Shown here one piece after another: positions 36,703-48,632 of a DNA stretch of 64,000 nucleotides. The stretch is from Utricularia gibba. Lineage: Eukaryota; Streptophyta; Magnoliopsida; Lamiales; Lentibulariaceae. Position numbers and translations under genes: made by a program. The stretch spans positions 620,001-684,000 of the forward strand of contig NEEC01000021.1 of the NCBI GenBank assembly GCA_002189035.1. The letters are read 5' to 3'. Position 1 is the first letter of the stretch; each line of letters opens with the position of its first letter. The notes under the pieces were generated by a model. That model was not told the DNA's origin, made no database searches, and saw only the letters and a list, made by a program, of their open reading frames with translations.

Positions 36703-39396
36703 ATGGCTGTAGCAGCTTACGTTGCTCTGCGTCCTTTGGAGGATGGTCTTGTTGCGATCCAAAACCTCCATGAAAATGGAAGAATCCAAATCAACAAGCA
36801 GCAAGTTGGAGATCTTCGTAGCAAGGTGCGTGTTTTAATACATTTACTTGAGTCTCTTCCACCTCGTCATGCCCTGACAACCCAGATGAGGACTTTGATT
36901 GAAAAAGTTAGGGATGATGCCATAGAAATAGAGTGCTACTTGGCTTCTAGTATTAATGAGAAACTTAGTCATCCTCAATCGAATACTCTTGCTTTGGATG
37001 GGTTGATTCAGAAGCTTGAATCTGTGGCACTTCAAATGAGAGATGAACTTCTCTTGGATCTCCATCAGATGGTTAAATCTGTATTACGCTTGTTATTTGA
37101 AACTCAATTCCAAGGATTTGAGGCTTTTATTGAAGATATCATCTTTATGGTCATTGAATTGTACCTCTACAATGAGGTCGTGGATGCTAGTGATGAAGAA
37201 AACCTTGATGGGTTAACATCTTTGTTGAAAGAGATGAGGGAAAAACTACAATCTATGGAGAAAAGGATATTGATAGTTGGTGACCAATTAGAACCTCTCT
37301 TTGATGCATCTTTCCCTCGTCCTGTTCCTGATTCGAGAGATCAAACAAATTGCTTTTTTAAAGAAGAAGAGAATTGGGTAATCCGAGAATTAGGCGGCCA
37401 TGTCAAAGACCTTCAAATCATTGCAATTGTTGGAATGGGTGGAATAGGAAAAACCACTCTAGCTCGACGTATGTTTGACAACCCAATAACTAGAAGAATG
37501 TTTGACATTTGTAAGTGGTGTACGATTTCTGTAAATTATGATGAGCATCGTATTCTTGAAAGCCTTTTAGGGTATAAAAGTGATGCTGAAAATCGTGATC
37601 TTGGTACCAAACTATACCAATCATTACACAAATCTCGATACTTGATCGTTATGGATGATATGTGGTCCAAAGATGCATGGGAATACATTAAGAATTTTCT
37701 CCCTAATAATCATATGCAGTGTCGAGTTATCATCACTACTAGAGACAAGGATGTAGCAGCCAAGATCACGAGCGCATCAAAACAATGGGATATGAAACCC
37801 TTAGATGAAGAATCGAGTTGGAATTTACTTTGTCAAAAGACTTTTGGCAATCGTGAATGTCCAAGTGAGTTGGAGCAACTCGGTAGAAAAATTTCCCATA
37901 ATTGCAAAGGACTGCCTTTGTTGTTGGTCACCATTGGTGGTTTGCTTTCGAAGTCCAATATGACTTTTGAATACTGGTATAATATTGAACAAAATATGAC
38001 TGAAGTTGATGAATTTGAAGACTGTAAGGAGGTATTGTCTTTAACTTACCATTACTTGCCTCTTCATCTAAAACCATGTTTCTTATGGTTTAGTCGACTA
38101 TATGATGCTGAAAGGGTATCCCAACAAGATGTGATTGAGAGTTGGATAGATGAAGGATTTGTGAAACCAGTAGTTGGTATGCCGATACATGATGTTGTGG
38201 CATCCTATATGAATGAGCTGGTGAATCGAAACTTAATTTTGTGTGAGAGACATACTTTTGCGTATTTTGAAGTATATGGTATTCACGATCTTTTACTAGA
38301 AGTTTCAAAAACTGAAGCTAAGAAAGAGGGCATGCTTCGAATATCAAGATTTCGCAATTTTGAATACTATCTTGATGATGATTCAGTAACTGAAAGCAAA
38401 CAAATATTCTTCTCTAAATCAGTGCCCCTTGGGATCACAAGGTATGCAAATATGGATATATTTATGACTAAAGGCTACACAAGAGTACCCGGATTTATAC
38501 CTTTACCATTTCATTATTACCTTTGGAATCTACAAATTCTAGAGATTTCCAATAATGGTGACATTTTTCAAGTTGATATTTGGGAAATGTGGCAACTTAG
38601 ACAAGCATTCCTTCGAGGTATAGAGATTTGGGAGCCACTCTTGGAAAGGTTAACTCAAAATGAGAATTATCATCATCATCCCAAGCCATTGGAACATCTG
38701 GAAAGCCTATCAATCGATGTGATGTGGCCTGAAGAAGAGGTTATAAAGCTGATCCCAAACTTGTGGGATCTATCCTTCAGCTTGGTTTTAATTGAGCCAT
38801 CCAGCAATGGATGCTCAACTGAAAAGTTTCCCAGTATAGATGAACCATTTAACATCATTTTCCCACCATTATTGAAGGTGCTAAAGATTGGTGTGATATC
38901 CAAGGAAGAGATTGCATCAATTGCATCATTACAGTTTTTGGAATATCTGAAATTCACTATCCATACGGATGAGTTGATTGTACTAAAGGGGAACTTTCCT
39001 CAACTGAAACATCTAGAAATTTCTTCGCAGTCAATGAATGCTAGTTGCCAACTGAAGGTAGAGAAGAGTGGTGATTTTGAGAAACTTGAGATATTGGAGT
39101 TGGACAAATTGTCTCATTTTGAATTCCCTGATGACATTGGAGATCTAACAGCATTCTCTTCAATGAAGCTATGGAATTGCAGCAAATCTGTGTTAGAATC
39201 AATGAAGCAAATGGTTAGAGAACAACAGTATCTACGAAGTGACACCCTTCACTTATATTGGAACGTGGATCAGCAACTATTCGAATTCGTGAATGATGAA
39301 GTAGATTTCATTGAAGAAGTTCACCGTCAAGATGAAAGGATTTATTTTTGCATCGTTCCTGTTTTTCCAACTCCTGTAATAGATGCACTTCAGTAA
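36703..39396 (+). CDS. CC-NB-ARC-LRR disease-resistance protein, R1-like (NLR 1)
   Basis: This is an intracellular immune receptor candidate of 897 aa in one exon. The start is the ATG at 36703 (MAVAAYVALRPLEDGLVAI), which the two paralogues share. The N-terminal helical (Rx/R1-type) domain covers about 1-200 with RDDAIEIECYLAS in the EDVID position. NB-ARC motifs are GMGGIGKTT (P-loop from 244), LIVMDDMW (kinase 2, 314-321), RVIITTRDKDVA (RNBS-B), CKGLPLLL (from 401), CFLWFSRL (RNBS-D) and IHD in the MHD position (527-529). The rest is an irregular LRR region of about 350 residues. The closest named group I recognise is the late-blight R1A/R1B-like family. No break is seen. What it recognises cannot be told from sequence. 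Confidence 0.93.
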   Translation: MAVAAYVALRPLEDGLVAIQNLHENGRIQINKQQVGDLRSKVRVLIHLLESLPPRHALTTQMRTLIEKVRDDAIEIECYLASSINEKLSHPQSNTLALDGLIQKLESVALQMRDELLLDLHQMVKSVLRLLFETQFQGFEAFIEDIIFMVIELYLYNEVVDASDEENLDGLTSLLKEMREKLQSMEKRILIVGDQLEPLFDASFPRPVPDSRDQTNCFFKEEENWVIRELGGHVKDLQIIAIVGMGGIGKTTLARRMFDNPITRRMFDICKWCTISVNYDEHRILESLLGYKSDAENRDLGTKLYQSLHKSRYLIVMDDMWSKDAWEYIKNFLPNNHMQCRVIITTRDKDVAAKITSASKQWDMKPLDEESSWNLLCQKTFGNRECPSELEQLGRKISHNCKGLPLLLVTIGGLLSKSNMTFEYWYNIEQNMTEVDEFEDCKEVLSLTYHYLPLHLKPCFLWFSRLYDAERVSQQDVIESWIDEGFVKPVVGMPIHDVVASYMNELVNRNLILCERHTFAYFEVYGIHDLLLEVSKTEAKKEGMLRISRFRNFEYYLDDDSVTESKQIFFSKSVPLGITRYANMDIFMTKGYTRVPGFIPLPFHYYLWNLQILEISNNGDIFQVDIWEMWQLRQAFLRGIEIWEPLLERLTQNENYHHHPKPLEHLESLSIDVMWPEEEVIKLIPNLWDLSFSLVLIEPSSNGCSTEKFPSIDEPFNIIFPPLLKVLKIGVISKEEIASIASLQFLEYLKFTIHTDELIVLKGNFPQLKHLEISSQSMNASCQLKVEKSGDFEKLEILELDKLSHFEFPDDIGDLTAFSSMKLWNCSKSVLESMKQMVREQQYLRSDTLHLYWNVDQQLFEFVNDEVDFIEEVHRQDERIYFCIVPVFPTPVIDALQ

Positions 39397-40111
39397 CTTA
39401 TAATGTATGCCCTTCTGTCACTTCTAGCAAAAATGTCCACTTGTAATATATGTATTTATCTCAGTTGAAATAAAATTGTTTATTGTAATGAAAATTTTTT
39501 TATTACAAATATATTACAAGAATCAACCTAATCTTTTATCATAAAATTCATGATGAAGGCGTGTTTTCAAAAGTCGTGTAAATTCATATATCTGGTCCAT
39601 ATAATGTTGCTTATTATTTTCAGTTTTGGGTAAATTAGGCAAATAGTTTCTATTGTTTTTTGAAATGACATAATTAGTCATAAAGAATTAATATTTATCT
39701 ATAGCATTTGAATACCATATACAATCAATCTTCATTATTTCAAAGAGCAAAATCAGTTTCTATTATTTTCCAATAAAATTAATCATATTATCCAATTCTA
39801 AAGACAGGCAGATGGCAAGGTGCCGCAGATAGTGTTAGAGCACGCATTGAACGATGATTTAGCATTTGGGGGCCAATTGTATCAAATATTAAAATATTAA
39901 AGGATGAAATATATCTGATTTTCCAATAGTAAAAATGAATTATATTTGTTATTAAAATAGTGAGAATTAAAAATGCTTAAAATAAAAAACATTGAGAAAT
40001 AACTTTATTTAAGATGACAAGTTTTGGAAATTAAACACACCCAACCCAATACGCTAAATAATGGAACCCTTTTATTCCATTGAAGATTGAACATATCATT
40101 TTCACTAAATG

Positions 40112-40132
40112 GGGTTTAGGGTTTAGGGTTTA
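40112..40132. repeat. short interstitial telomere-type repeat, three units of GGGTTTA
   Basis: Three perfect units of the plant telomere heptamer stand in otherwise AT-rich DNA. It may be a telo-box-like motif or a repair relic. Confidence 0.8.
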
Positions 40133-41644
40133 GCAAAAATTGTCTTTCAAATGGTATTTTTTGTCTAGTTGTTTATTTTTTTTTATTTTCATAAATACGT
40201 GCTTTTTCATTTTGTCTCTTACAGCACGAGTTGTTGGTGCCTTCATGTAATATGTTCATTTTTTATCATGTTATTTTGAGCACCCACAATGTGCATTATT
40301 GGTGCTAGATGTCATATGTGTATTTTGCACTGCATTATTTCCAAGCACATGCAATCCATGTTCTCTATATCTAGATGTAATATACATATTTTTTACTATA
40401 TCATTTCCAAACAACTACAATGTACATTATTGGTGACTAGATAGAATGTGTGTTTTCAAAATAAATTTACATGTCCAAACAAATATATTCTATAATTTTC
40501 ATCATCCATGTTTCATAAAGTGCACAAATAATGCATTTCAGAGCGTAGGGCAGCGTATGCACGAGAAAATGAAGGTTGCACAACCTCTCAAATAAATGAC
40601 AACAATAAAACATACAGAACTTTAAGATAGGCAATTTATTCTATTTACAAAAAAAAATCATCCGAATCATACCTTGAAAGGAAAAACTGAGTACCTGAAA
40701 TATGGCAAAGTGATCATAAGTAAAATCATCCGAATCATACGGAGAGAATGTGCTTAAAAAAGTAACCCTCCTAATATTTTATAAGACATTTTTCAGAAAG
40801 AGGAAAAAGTAAAATCATGATTACTAAATGCACGAAGTGACAATATCATATGTAAGGCGAGGATGACGCCTATGGATAATGAGAAGAACCCTTTGAATTT
40901 CAAATTATGAGCAGTCTTAAACGTAAATTCTTTTGCTTCTTGCTTCTTTAATTAATACTCATAGGAAATGTATTACTTGGTTATCTGGTATTCCTCTTCT
41001 TGAAATCCTGCGCCGGAATTTTTTTATATCTATGATGAATTATTACTCTATCGGTTACTGCGTGAAGTTTCGAAAATATTGACTCTTCGCTTCGAGGCAA
41101 GTCCTTCTCGTGCTTCTAGTACCATTTCTCTCTTTTTTTTTTTTTTTTTTTGCTATATTTTTATAAATTAATTCATAAAATATCTATTATTTACATTTAT
41201 GTAACAATCGTGTTTTCATCTTAAATTTAAAATAAACTAAACCTTGATTAATGTGTTACACACAAACCAAACACATACTAAGATGTTGGATCCCAAGCTA
41301 TTATACTCTCATTGTGTGACTAAAGGCATTCCTCTGAACAATAATGAGAAATAAGATGAGCATTTAAACTTGAAATATTCGTCATCCCTAAATAAAATGA
41401 GTTTTATTGTGTAAAATGATATTTGATAACATCGATAAGAGAATAAAAAACAAAAAATACAAATATGATACTAGAACTGTTATATAATACAATTTAACAT
41501 TTTAGTATGATATAAGAGAATAAAATACATAATAATTTCAATAATATCCTGAACCAAATGAATATTTTTAAAACAAATTAATGTTAAAAAAAACTGTACC
41601 CTTTTTAATTATAATATGTCGGTGTAACATGGGAAATGTTCAAC

Positions 41645-41995
41645 GGCCGCTTGGTTTGGTGGGAAGAAGTCCATAATTGCCATCACGATCCACGTGGTTG
41701 GTGGCGTTTTTTAATTAATAATATATTTAAATTATATGTATTCAAATAACTATAATAAAAGTATATATATATATATATTAAAAATATGTGATTAAAAATG
41801 CTATTCTATTTGTTTCATGGAAATAAGTCCATATTTTCCATCACAATGGTGTGGATTTGGTAGCATAATTTAATTACTAATATATTTACATTATTTGTGT
41901 TTAAATAATTATAATTTATATGGTTATGATGACAGTGTATTTGGTATATATTTTTTAAAAATATGTGTTTAAAATGCTATTCTGTTTGCTATGTG
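41645..41995. repeat. tandemly duplicated block upstream of NLR 2
   Basis: Two blocks of about 170-185 bases follow one another, each running from 'aagtccata...tccatcac' through 'taattaataatatattta'-like text to 'aaatgctattct.tttg'. The region upstream of NLR 3 has two such blocks (about 47825-48140), while NLR 1 has one (about 36065-36260). Confidence 0.7.
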
Positions 41996-42346
41996 TATTC
42001 TATTCAATCATATTTTTTAAAAAATATGATTGAAAATGCAATTTTTTAAAAAAAATCACACCATGTAGTACTCAACATATATTTATTTAGAGACATATAT
42101 TTTTAAATCAAACAATTAAATTATTCAATATATGTCCTCCTTTCATTACTCAAATATAAAGTCAATGACTGATAAAAAAAATGCAAGGTCAATGATCTCA
42201 TGAAAGAAGACAAAACGAGAGACAAATGGCACCAAATGCGTGTAATAATTGATGACCACACCAGCAGCTCTTCTTGATCTGGTTGTCTTCCCTCTTTTGA
42301 TAATCCTTTGCACGCAAGTCTCCAAAGAAGAAGAGAAGGAAGCTTT

Positions 42347-44995
42347 ATGGCTGTAGCAGCTTACGTCGCTCTGCGTCCCTTGGAGGATGCTCTTGTTGCG
42401 ATCCAAAACCTCCATGAAAATGGAACAATCCAAATCAACAACCAGCAAATTGGAGATCTTTGTGGCAAAGTGCGTGTTTTAATACATTTACTTGAATCTC
42501 TTCCAGTTCATCGTGCCCTGACAACCCAGATGAGGACTTTGGTTGAAAAGGTTAGGGATGATGCCATAGAAATAGAGTGCTACTTGGCTTCTAGTATTAC
42601 TGAGAAACTTAGTCACCCTCAATCGAATACTCTTGCTTTGGATGGGTTGATTCAGAAACTTGAATCTGTGGCACTTCGAATGAGAGATGAACTTGTCTCG
42701 GATCTCCATCGTATGGTTAAATCTGTACTATCTCTATTGTTTGAAACTCAATTCCAAGGATCTGAGGCTTTTATTGAAGACATCATCTTTATGGTCATTG
42801 AATCGCATCTCTACAACGAGATGGTGGATCACAGTGATGAAAATCTTGATTGTTTGACTTCTTTGTTGAAAGAGATGAGGGAGAAACTACAATCCATGGA
42901 GAAAAGGATATCGATAGTTGGTGATCAAGTCGAACCTATCTTTGATATATCTTTCCTTCACGTTGTTCCTGATTCGAGAGAGAAAACAAATGACCTTTTA
43001 AAAAATGAACAGACTTGGGTGATCCAAAAGTTAGCCAGCCATGTAAAAGACCTTCAAATCATTGCAATTCATGGAATGGGTGGAATTGGAAAAACCGATT
43101 TGGCTGGGCGTATCTTTGACAGCTCAATAACCCAAAGGATGTTTAAAATTCGTAAGTGGTGTAAAATTTCTGCAGATTATGATGAACGTCGTATTCTTCA
43201 AAGCCTTCTAGGGTACAAAAGTGATGATGAAAATGGTGATCTGGGTACCAAACTGTACCAATCTTTATACCATTCTCCATACTTGATTGTTATGGATGAT
43301 ATGTGGTCCATAGATGCATGGGAAAACTTGAGAAATTTTCTCCCCAAGAATCATACTCGTAGCCGAGTTATCATCACTACTAGAGACAAAGATCTAGCAG
43401 CCAAGATCACAAGCCCATCAAATCAATGTGAGATGAAACTCTTAGATGAAGAATCAAGTTGGAATTTACTTTGTGAAAAGACCTTTGGCAAACAAGAGTG
43501 TCCGAGTGAATTGGAGCAACTCGGTAGAAAAATTTCCAAGAATTGCAAAGGGTTGCCTTTGTCGTTGGTCACAATTGGTGGGTTGCTTTCAAAGTCCAAC
43601 ATGACTATGGAATATTGGGAGAATATTGAACAAAATATGACCAAAATTACTGAATTTAAAGACTGTAAGAAGGTATTATCTTTGAGTTACCATTACTTGC
43701 CTCTTCATTTAAAACCATGTTTCTTATGGTTTAGTCATATACATGAAGATCAAATGATGATAGAGGAGGATGTGCTCAAGAATTGGATAGGTGGTGGATT
43801 TGTGAAATCAATTGTTGGTACTCCGATACTATATGTTGCGGCATCCTATATGCATGAGTTGTTGGAACGAAACTTAATTTTTCGTGGGAGATATTATTCT
43901 GAGTATTTTGAGGGATGTAGCATTCATGATCTTTTACTAGAAGTTGCCAAAACTGAATTTAAGAAAGAGGGTATGTTTCCGATATCAAGAAAAAACGATT
44001 TTGAAGGCTATCGTGGTGGTGTATCCCATCCCATTACTATTGGAAGTGGTTTGCTGCAAAAGATGGAAAGTACAGGAATATCCGCCTCCACATCATTACC
44101 ACTCAGTTGCACAAGGCATGCATTTATATGGATGGCTCCATCTATGAGTGAAAGTTATATAAAAGTACCTGGATTTATACCCTTACAATTTCATTACTAT
44201 CTTTGGAACCTACAAATTGTAGAAGTTAGACATAGTGGCTGCATTTATCAACTTGATATTTGGGAAATGTGGCAACTTCGACAACTTGTCCTTGAATGCG
44301 TAGATATTTGGGAGCCACTCTTGGTCAGGTTAACCCAAAAGGAGAATTATCATCCTTATCCTAAGGCATTGGAACAACTCGAAAAGCTATCAATCGATGT
44401 GATGTGGCTTGGAGAAGAGTCTGTGAAGCGAATCCCAAACCTAAGGTTTCTATCCTTCTTCAACTTAATAACTGAACCATCCAATTCAATTCAAGAGTTT
44501 CCTGTTACTGATAAATCACCCAGCATCAACATTTTCCCACCGTTATTGAACCAGCTAATTATGGGTAGTCATGTGATATCTAAAGAAGACATTGCATCAA
44601 TTGCATCATTACAGTTTTTGCAAAGTCTGCATCTGCTATTCACTAGCTGTATGAAGGGGGATTTGATTTTAAAGGGAAATTTTTCTCATTTGATATATCT
44701 GACAATTCATTCACCGTACAAGAATATTCATTGCCAAGTGAAAGTAGAGAACATCAGTGACTTCCAAAAACTTGAGAATTTGGAATTGGTTGGATTGCCT
44801 CACTTTGAATTTCTTGATAACATTGGAGATCTTACAGCCTTGTCTTCAATTGAGCTATCAGATTGTAGTGAATCTGTGTTAGAATCAATGAAGCAAATGG
44901 TTCGAGAACAACATTGTCTAGCAAATGACACACTCAAGTTATACTGGTATGCAGGTCGTCAAAGATTTAAACTGGAGGAAGATAATACATATTGA
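42347..44995 (+). CDS. CC-NB-ARC-LRR disease-resistance protein, R1-like (NLR 2)
   Basis: This is the second tandem paralogue, 882 aa in one exon from the ATG at 42347 (MAVAAYVALRPLEDALVAI). The layout matches NLR 1: N-terminal helical domain, P-loop GMGGIGKT (243-250), LIVMDDMW, RVIITTRDKDLA, CKGLPLSLV, CFLWFSHI, IHD (526-528) and a C-terminal LRR-like region. A difference is Asp at 251 straight after the P-loop, where NLR 1 and most NLRs have Thr; together with His before the P-loop (IAIHGMGG for IAIVGMGG) this may weaken nucleotide binding. The LRR part has diverged more from NLR 1 than the N-terminal part has. The frame is open throughout. Confidence 0.92.
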   Translation: MAVAAYVALRPLEDALVAIQNLHENGTIQINNQQIGDLCGKVRVLIHLLESLPVHRALTTQMRTLVEKVRDDAIEIECYLASSITEKLSHPQSNTLALDGLIQKLESVALRMRDELVSDLHRMVKSVLSLLFETQFQGSEAFIEDIIFMVIESHLYNEMVDHSDENLDCLTSLLKEMREKLQSMEKRISIVGDQVEPIFDISFLHVVPDSREKTNDLLKNEQTWVIQKLASHVKDLQIIAIHGMGGIGKTDLAGRIFDSSITQRMFKIRKWCKISADYDERRILQSLLGYKSDDENGDLGTKLYQSLYHSPYLIVMDDMWSIDAWENLRNFLPKNHTRSRVIITTRDKDLAAKITSPSNQCEMKLLDEESSWNLLCEKTFGKQECPSELEQLGRKISKNCKGLPLSLVTIGGLLSKSNMTMEYWENIEQNMTKITEFKDCKKVLSLSYHYLPLHLKPCFLWFSHIHEDQMMIEEDVLKNWIGGGFVKSIVGTPILYVAASYMHELLERNLIFRGRYYSEYFEGCSIHDLLLEVAKTEFKKEGMFPISRKNDFEGYRGGVSHPITIGSGLLQKMESTGISASTSLPLSCTRHAFIWMAPSMSESYIKVPGFIPLQFHYYLWNLQIVEVRHSGCIYQLDIWEMWQLRQLVLECVDIWEPLLVRLTQKENYHPYPKALEQLEKLSIDVMWLGEESVKRIPNLRFLSFFNLITEPSNSIQEFPVTDKSPSINIFPPLLNQLIMGSHVISKEDIASIASLQFLQSLHLLFTSCMKGDLILKGNFSHLIYLTIHSPYKNIHCQVKVENISDFQKLENLELVGLPHFEFLDNIGDLTALSSIELSDCSESVLESMKQMVREQHCLANDTLKLYWYAGRQRFKLEEDNTY

Positions 44996-47900
44996 ATTGC
45001 ATAAGAGCACCATTACCATGAAAGGTTCTCTTCACTAGCTTCATGTTTTTTCCAACTCATTTAATGTATGCATTTTAGTCATTTAGTAAAAAAAAAAAAA
45101 AAAAGGTCACTTGTAATATATGTATTTCGGTCACTTGAGATAAAGATATTCTTTTAATACAAATATATCAAAAGGATCAACCAAATTCTTTACCATGAAA
45201 GGTTCTCTTCACTATCATGATGTCATTGTTTCAAAAGTCCAAATTTGCATATCAAATATATTTATATACGTGACCCATATAATATTGCTTATTATTTTCA
45301 GTTGTAGAAAAATTACATAGAGAATTTCTACTCTCTTCTCAAATGGTATAATTGGTCTTTAAGTAATTAATATTTATCTTCACTATTTAGAAATCATATA
45401 ATCTATCTTCGTTATTTCAAATTACATAATATTGCTTATTATGTGCTTGTACGCCTATTTTGATGCATTGGCAGGCAAGCACCAGCAGCATCATCATCAT
45501 CGAGATGGTGGGCAGTGGGGGGCATAGAGGAGAATTAATGAGCATGGAATGGTGGCGGTTGGTCAGCTGTGGTTGAAACTGGGACTAATTTTATCAAATA
45601 GTAAAATGTTAGATGATCAACTATATCCAATTTTCAAATAATATCAATATATTATATCTAATATTAAAAATAATAGAGACTAAGGGCTTTTTCTAATCTA
45701 TTTTTAAAATATTAACTTCTACTTCTTAAGAAATAGAAAGTATAAGTTATTTTTTTATAAGTTACAAATCATGTTTTAATATGTTTATTTTCATGCTAAA
45801 TTTCAAATCTACCTACCCTCATGTTAAAAATAAATTGTTACTTTTACTATTCTATGAACGAAGATCATTATTGATAGTATGTGTAGATTAAGACATATGG
45901 TTACTTCTTCTTTGACACTAACAAGTAAATGACGAGTTGAAGAAAAGTGGGAGTGTTCATTCTCAAAGAGTTGTATGCCCTACGATCATGATTATTAAAT
46001 ATATTAAGAAGCACAGACCAATCACTAATTGGTAGATTGTTGAAAGTTTGTTTCACCATATAATGTTTGTTGTAGATAGCTACTATATCTATGACTTTGA
46101 AAGCTTGATTTCATGCATGTTGATCATCGTTAGAATTATTATTCGTTTTTAAAGAATGAGGAGAATTATCTTTCATTGATGCCTCCCATGAAGATATGAT
46201 TCAAAAATAAAAATACAAGAGATGAATATTTATGGTGACAAGAAAATAAAAATAAAATTAACAATAAAGTGGAAATAAAAAACACAATAAATTGAAAATA
46301 AAATTATATGACAGTGGAAATAAAAATCCTAATAGATAAATATTAGTGTCCAAAATGAAACTGCATACCACATTAGTCATAAATTATAATAACATAAATG
46401 TTTATTTGGTAAACTAGCATATGATCTAATATTCATCGATCAAGATTAATTTGAGGATCGGGAAGTAGTCATATGACTCCTCAGATATGCTAAGTATTTT
46501 TCATAAGTGTCAATGGCTAACAATATACGACATTCAACTGTTTTAACAAAGAGGTGCATTGCAATTCAGTAATCACCACTGATGATACTCTTGGTATTTT
46601 CCAAAACCTTCACATTCTTCCACAAGTCATAGATCATTTTTTGGTAATTGACGTGCATTATCTTCAGCAATGCGCTTGATCGACTTGACGATAACGTCTG
46701 AGTTATTTTCCTTTCCACTCTTTTTTTTTTACTTGGTTGTTCTTTTCATATATCATTACTAAATATACAACTAACACCATGGTCTGAAGGTGGTGTAACA
46801 AAGTCATCAACTATAAGTTCATAGGTCCAATCAAAAGTATTATTTTCAGTCTCAAGAACACATTCAACTTCATCATCCATTCCCAATGGTGGAATTTTAG
46901 AGCTTAGTGTATAGCTCTTGATTAGTGGTAATGATATCATGGAAGAATTACTCCATGAGTTCTTTGTATAGTAGTGATCCATCACAAAACTTTTTAGCAT
47001 CCTTATTCTCCTACAATTAAGAAAAATCAAACAAGCAAAACCAAATAATTATCATAAAAGGCACCAAATACTATTAGAATCAATAATATAGGTCAAAATA
47101 CTATAAAACACAATCATATAACAATAATAAATCATAAAACGATCATAAAAATGGGATGAACAAACTGAAGGAGTTAAATTTCAATAAAAGTTGTCACAAC
47201 TAATGACAAAAGCAAACGAATGACAAAAGTACATTGTCTGTGGCACCATCAACACGATCTAGAGGAAGAGGAAGACATGAGTTAAGTGGGGGAGAGTGAG
47301 AAACTAAAATAAATAATTAACTAGCTTTTTTAATCGTAGGAGTATATTGATATTTTCATAAATTAATTCATCAAATATCTATTATTTATATTTATGTATC
47401 AATCATGTTTTCATCTTAAATTTAAAATAAACCAAACACATACTAAGATGTTGGATCCCAAGCTATTATCCGCTCATTGTTTGACTAAAGGCATTTATGT
47501 GAACAATAATAAGAAATAAAATGAGCATTTAAAAATCGAAATATTCGTCATCCCTAAATAAAATGAGTCTTATTGTGTAAAATGATATTTGACAACATCA
47601 TAGGGAATAAAAACAAAAAAAAAAAATAGAAATATGATACTAGAACTGTTATACAAGTAATAAAATTTAACATTTTAGTATGCTCTAAAAGAATAAAATA
47701 CATAATGATTTCAATATTATCATGAACCAAATTAATATTTTAAAAATAAATAAATGTTTTCAAAAAACTGTATCCTTTTAATTATAATATGTATGTGTAA
47801 CGGGAAATGTTCAACGGCCACTTGGTTTGGTGAGAAGAAGTCCATAATTGCCATCACAATCCACGCGGTTGGTGGCGTTGTTTAATTAAAAATATATTTA

Positions 47901-48632
47901 AATTATATGTATTCAAGTAAATGTAATAAGAGTATATTTGATATATATATTTTAAAAATATGTGATTAAAAATGCTATTCTATTTGCCATCACAATTGTG
48001 CAGATTTGGTAGCATAATTTAATTACTAATATATTTAAATTATTTGTGTTTAAATAATTATAATTTATATGGTTATAATGATAGTGTTTGATATATTTTT
48101 GTCAAATATGTAATTTAAAATGCTTTTCTATTTGCTATATGTGTTAGAATAGATACAACAAAAGAAAAAAAATTCAAATGAAAAAAAAAATGAGAAATAT
48201 GATTGAAAATGGATTAAAAAAGGATTTTTATTTAAATCTATTTCAACTAAAGTTCATTATTAATCGTAAAATTGGCAATAGGGACAATCACAATTAATGG
48301 TTAAAAACATCAAAAACTGCCCAATCTTGAAAATGTAAGATTTTCTATAAAATATATATAATATTAATGAAATAATTTGAGTTCTTAAATCATACAATTA
48401 AATTACCGCTTACATGGCCTTCCTTCATTACTCAAATGCAAAAGTTAATGATTGATAAAAAAAAATGCAAAGTTAATGATCTCATGACAGAAGACCTAAA
48501 ATGAGAGAGACAAATGGTACCAAATTAGTAATAATTGATGACCGCACCAGCAGCTCTTCTTGGTCTGGTCGTCTCCCCTCTTCTGACAATTCTTTGCACG
48601 CAAGTCTCGAAAGAAGAGGAGAAGGAAACCTT
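44996..48632. other. spacer between NLR 2 and NLR 3
   Basis: It contains the NLR 2 3' region, degenerate AT-rich repeat text (45330-45690) and, from about 47340, the repeated upstream region of NLR 3. A 94-codon minus-strand frame at 46746-47030 (with ISLPLIKSYTLSSKIPPLG) looks somewhat protein-like but matches no family I know and has no convincing exons around it. Confidence 0.45.

Larger units (their letters stand above)
39397..42346. other. spacer between NLR 1 and NLR 2
   Basis: It holds the NLR 1 3' region, degenerate 'aattagtcataaag'-type repeat text, a short telomere-like repeat (40112-40132), a long T run at about 41135-41150, and the NLR 2 upstream region with an internal duplication (about 41645-41995). 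No gene is seen. Confidence 0.5.
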
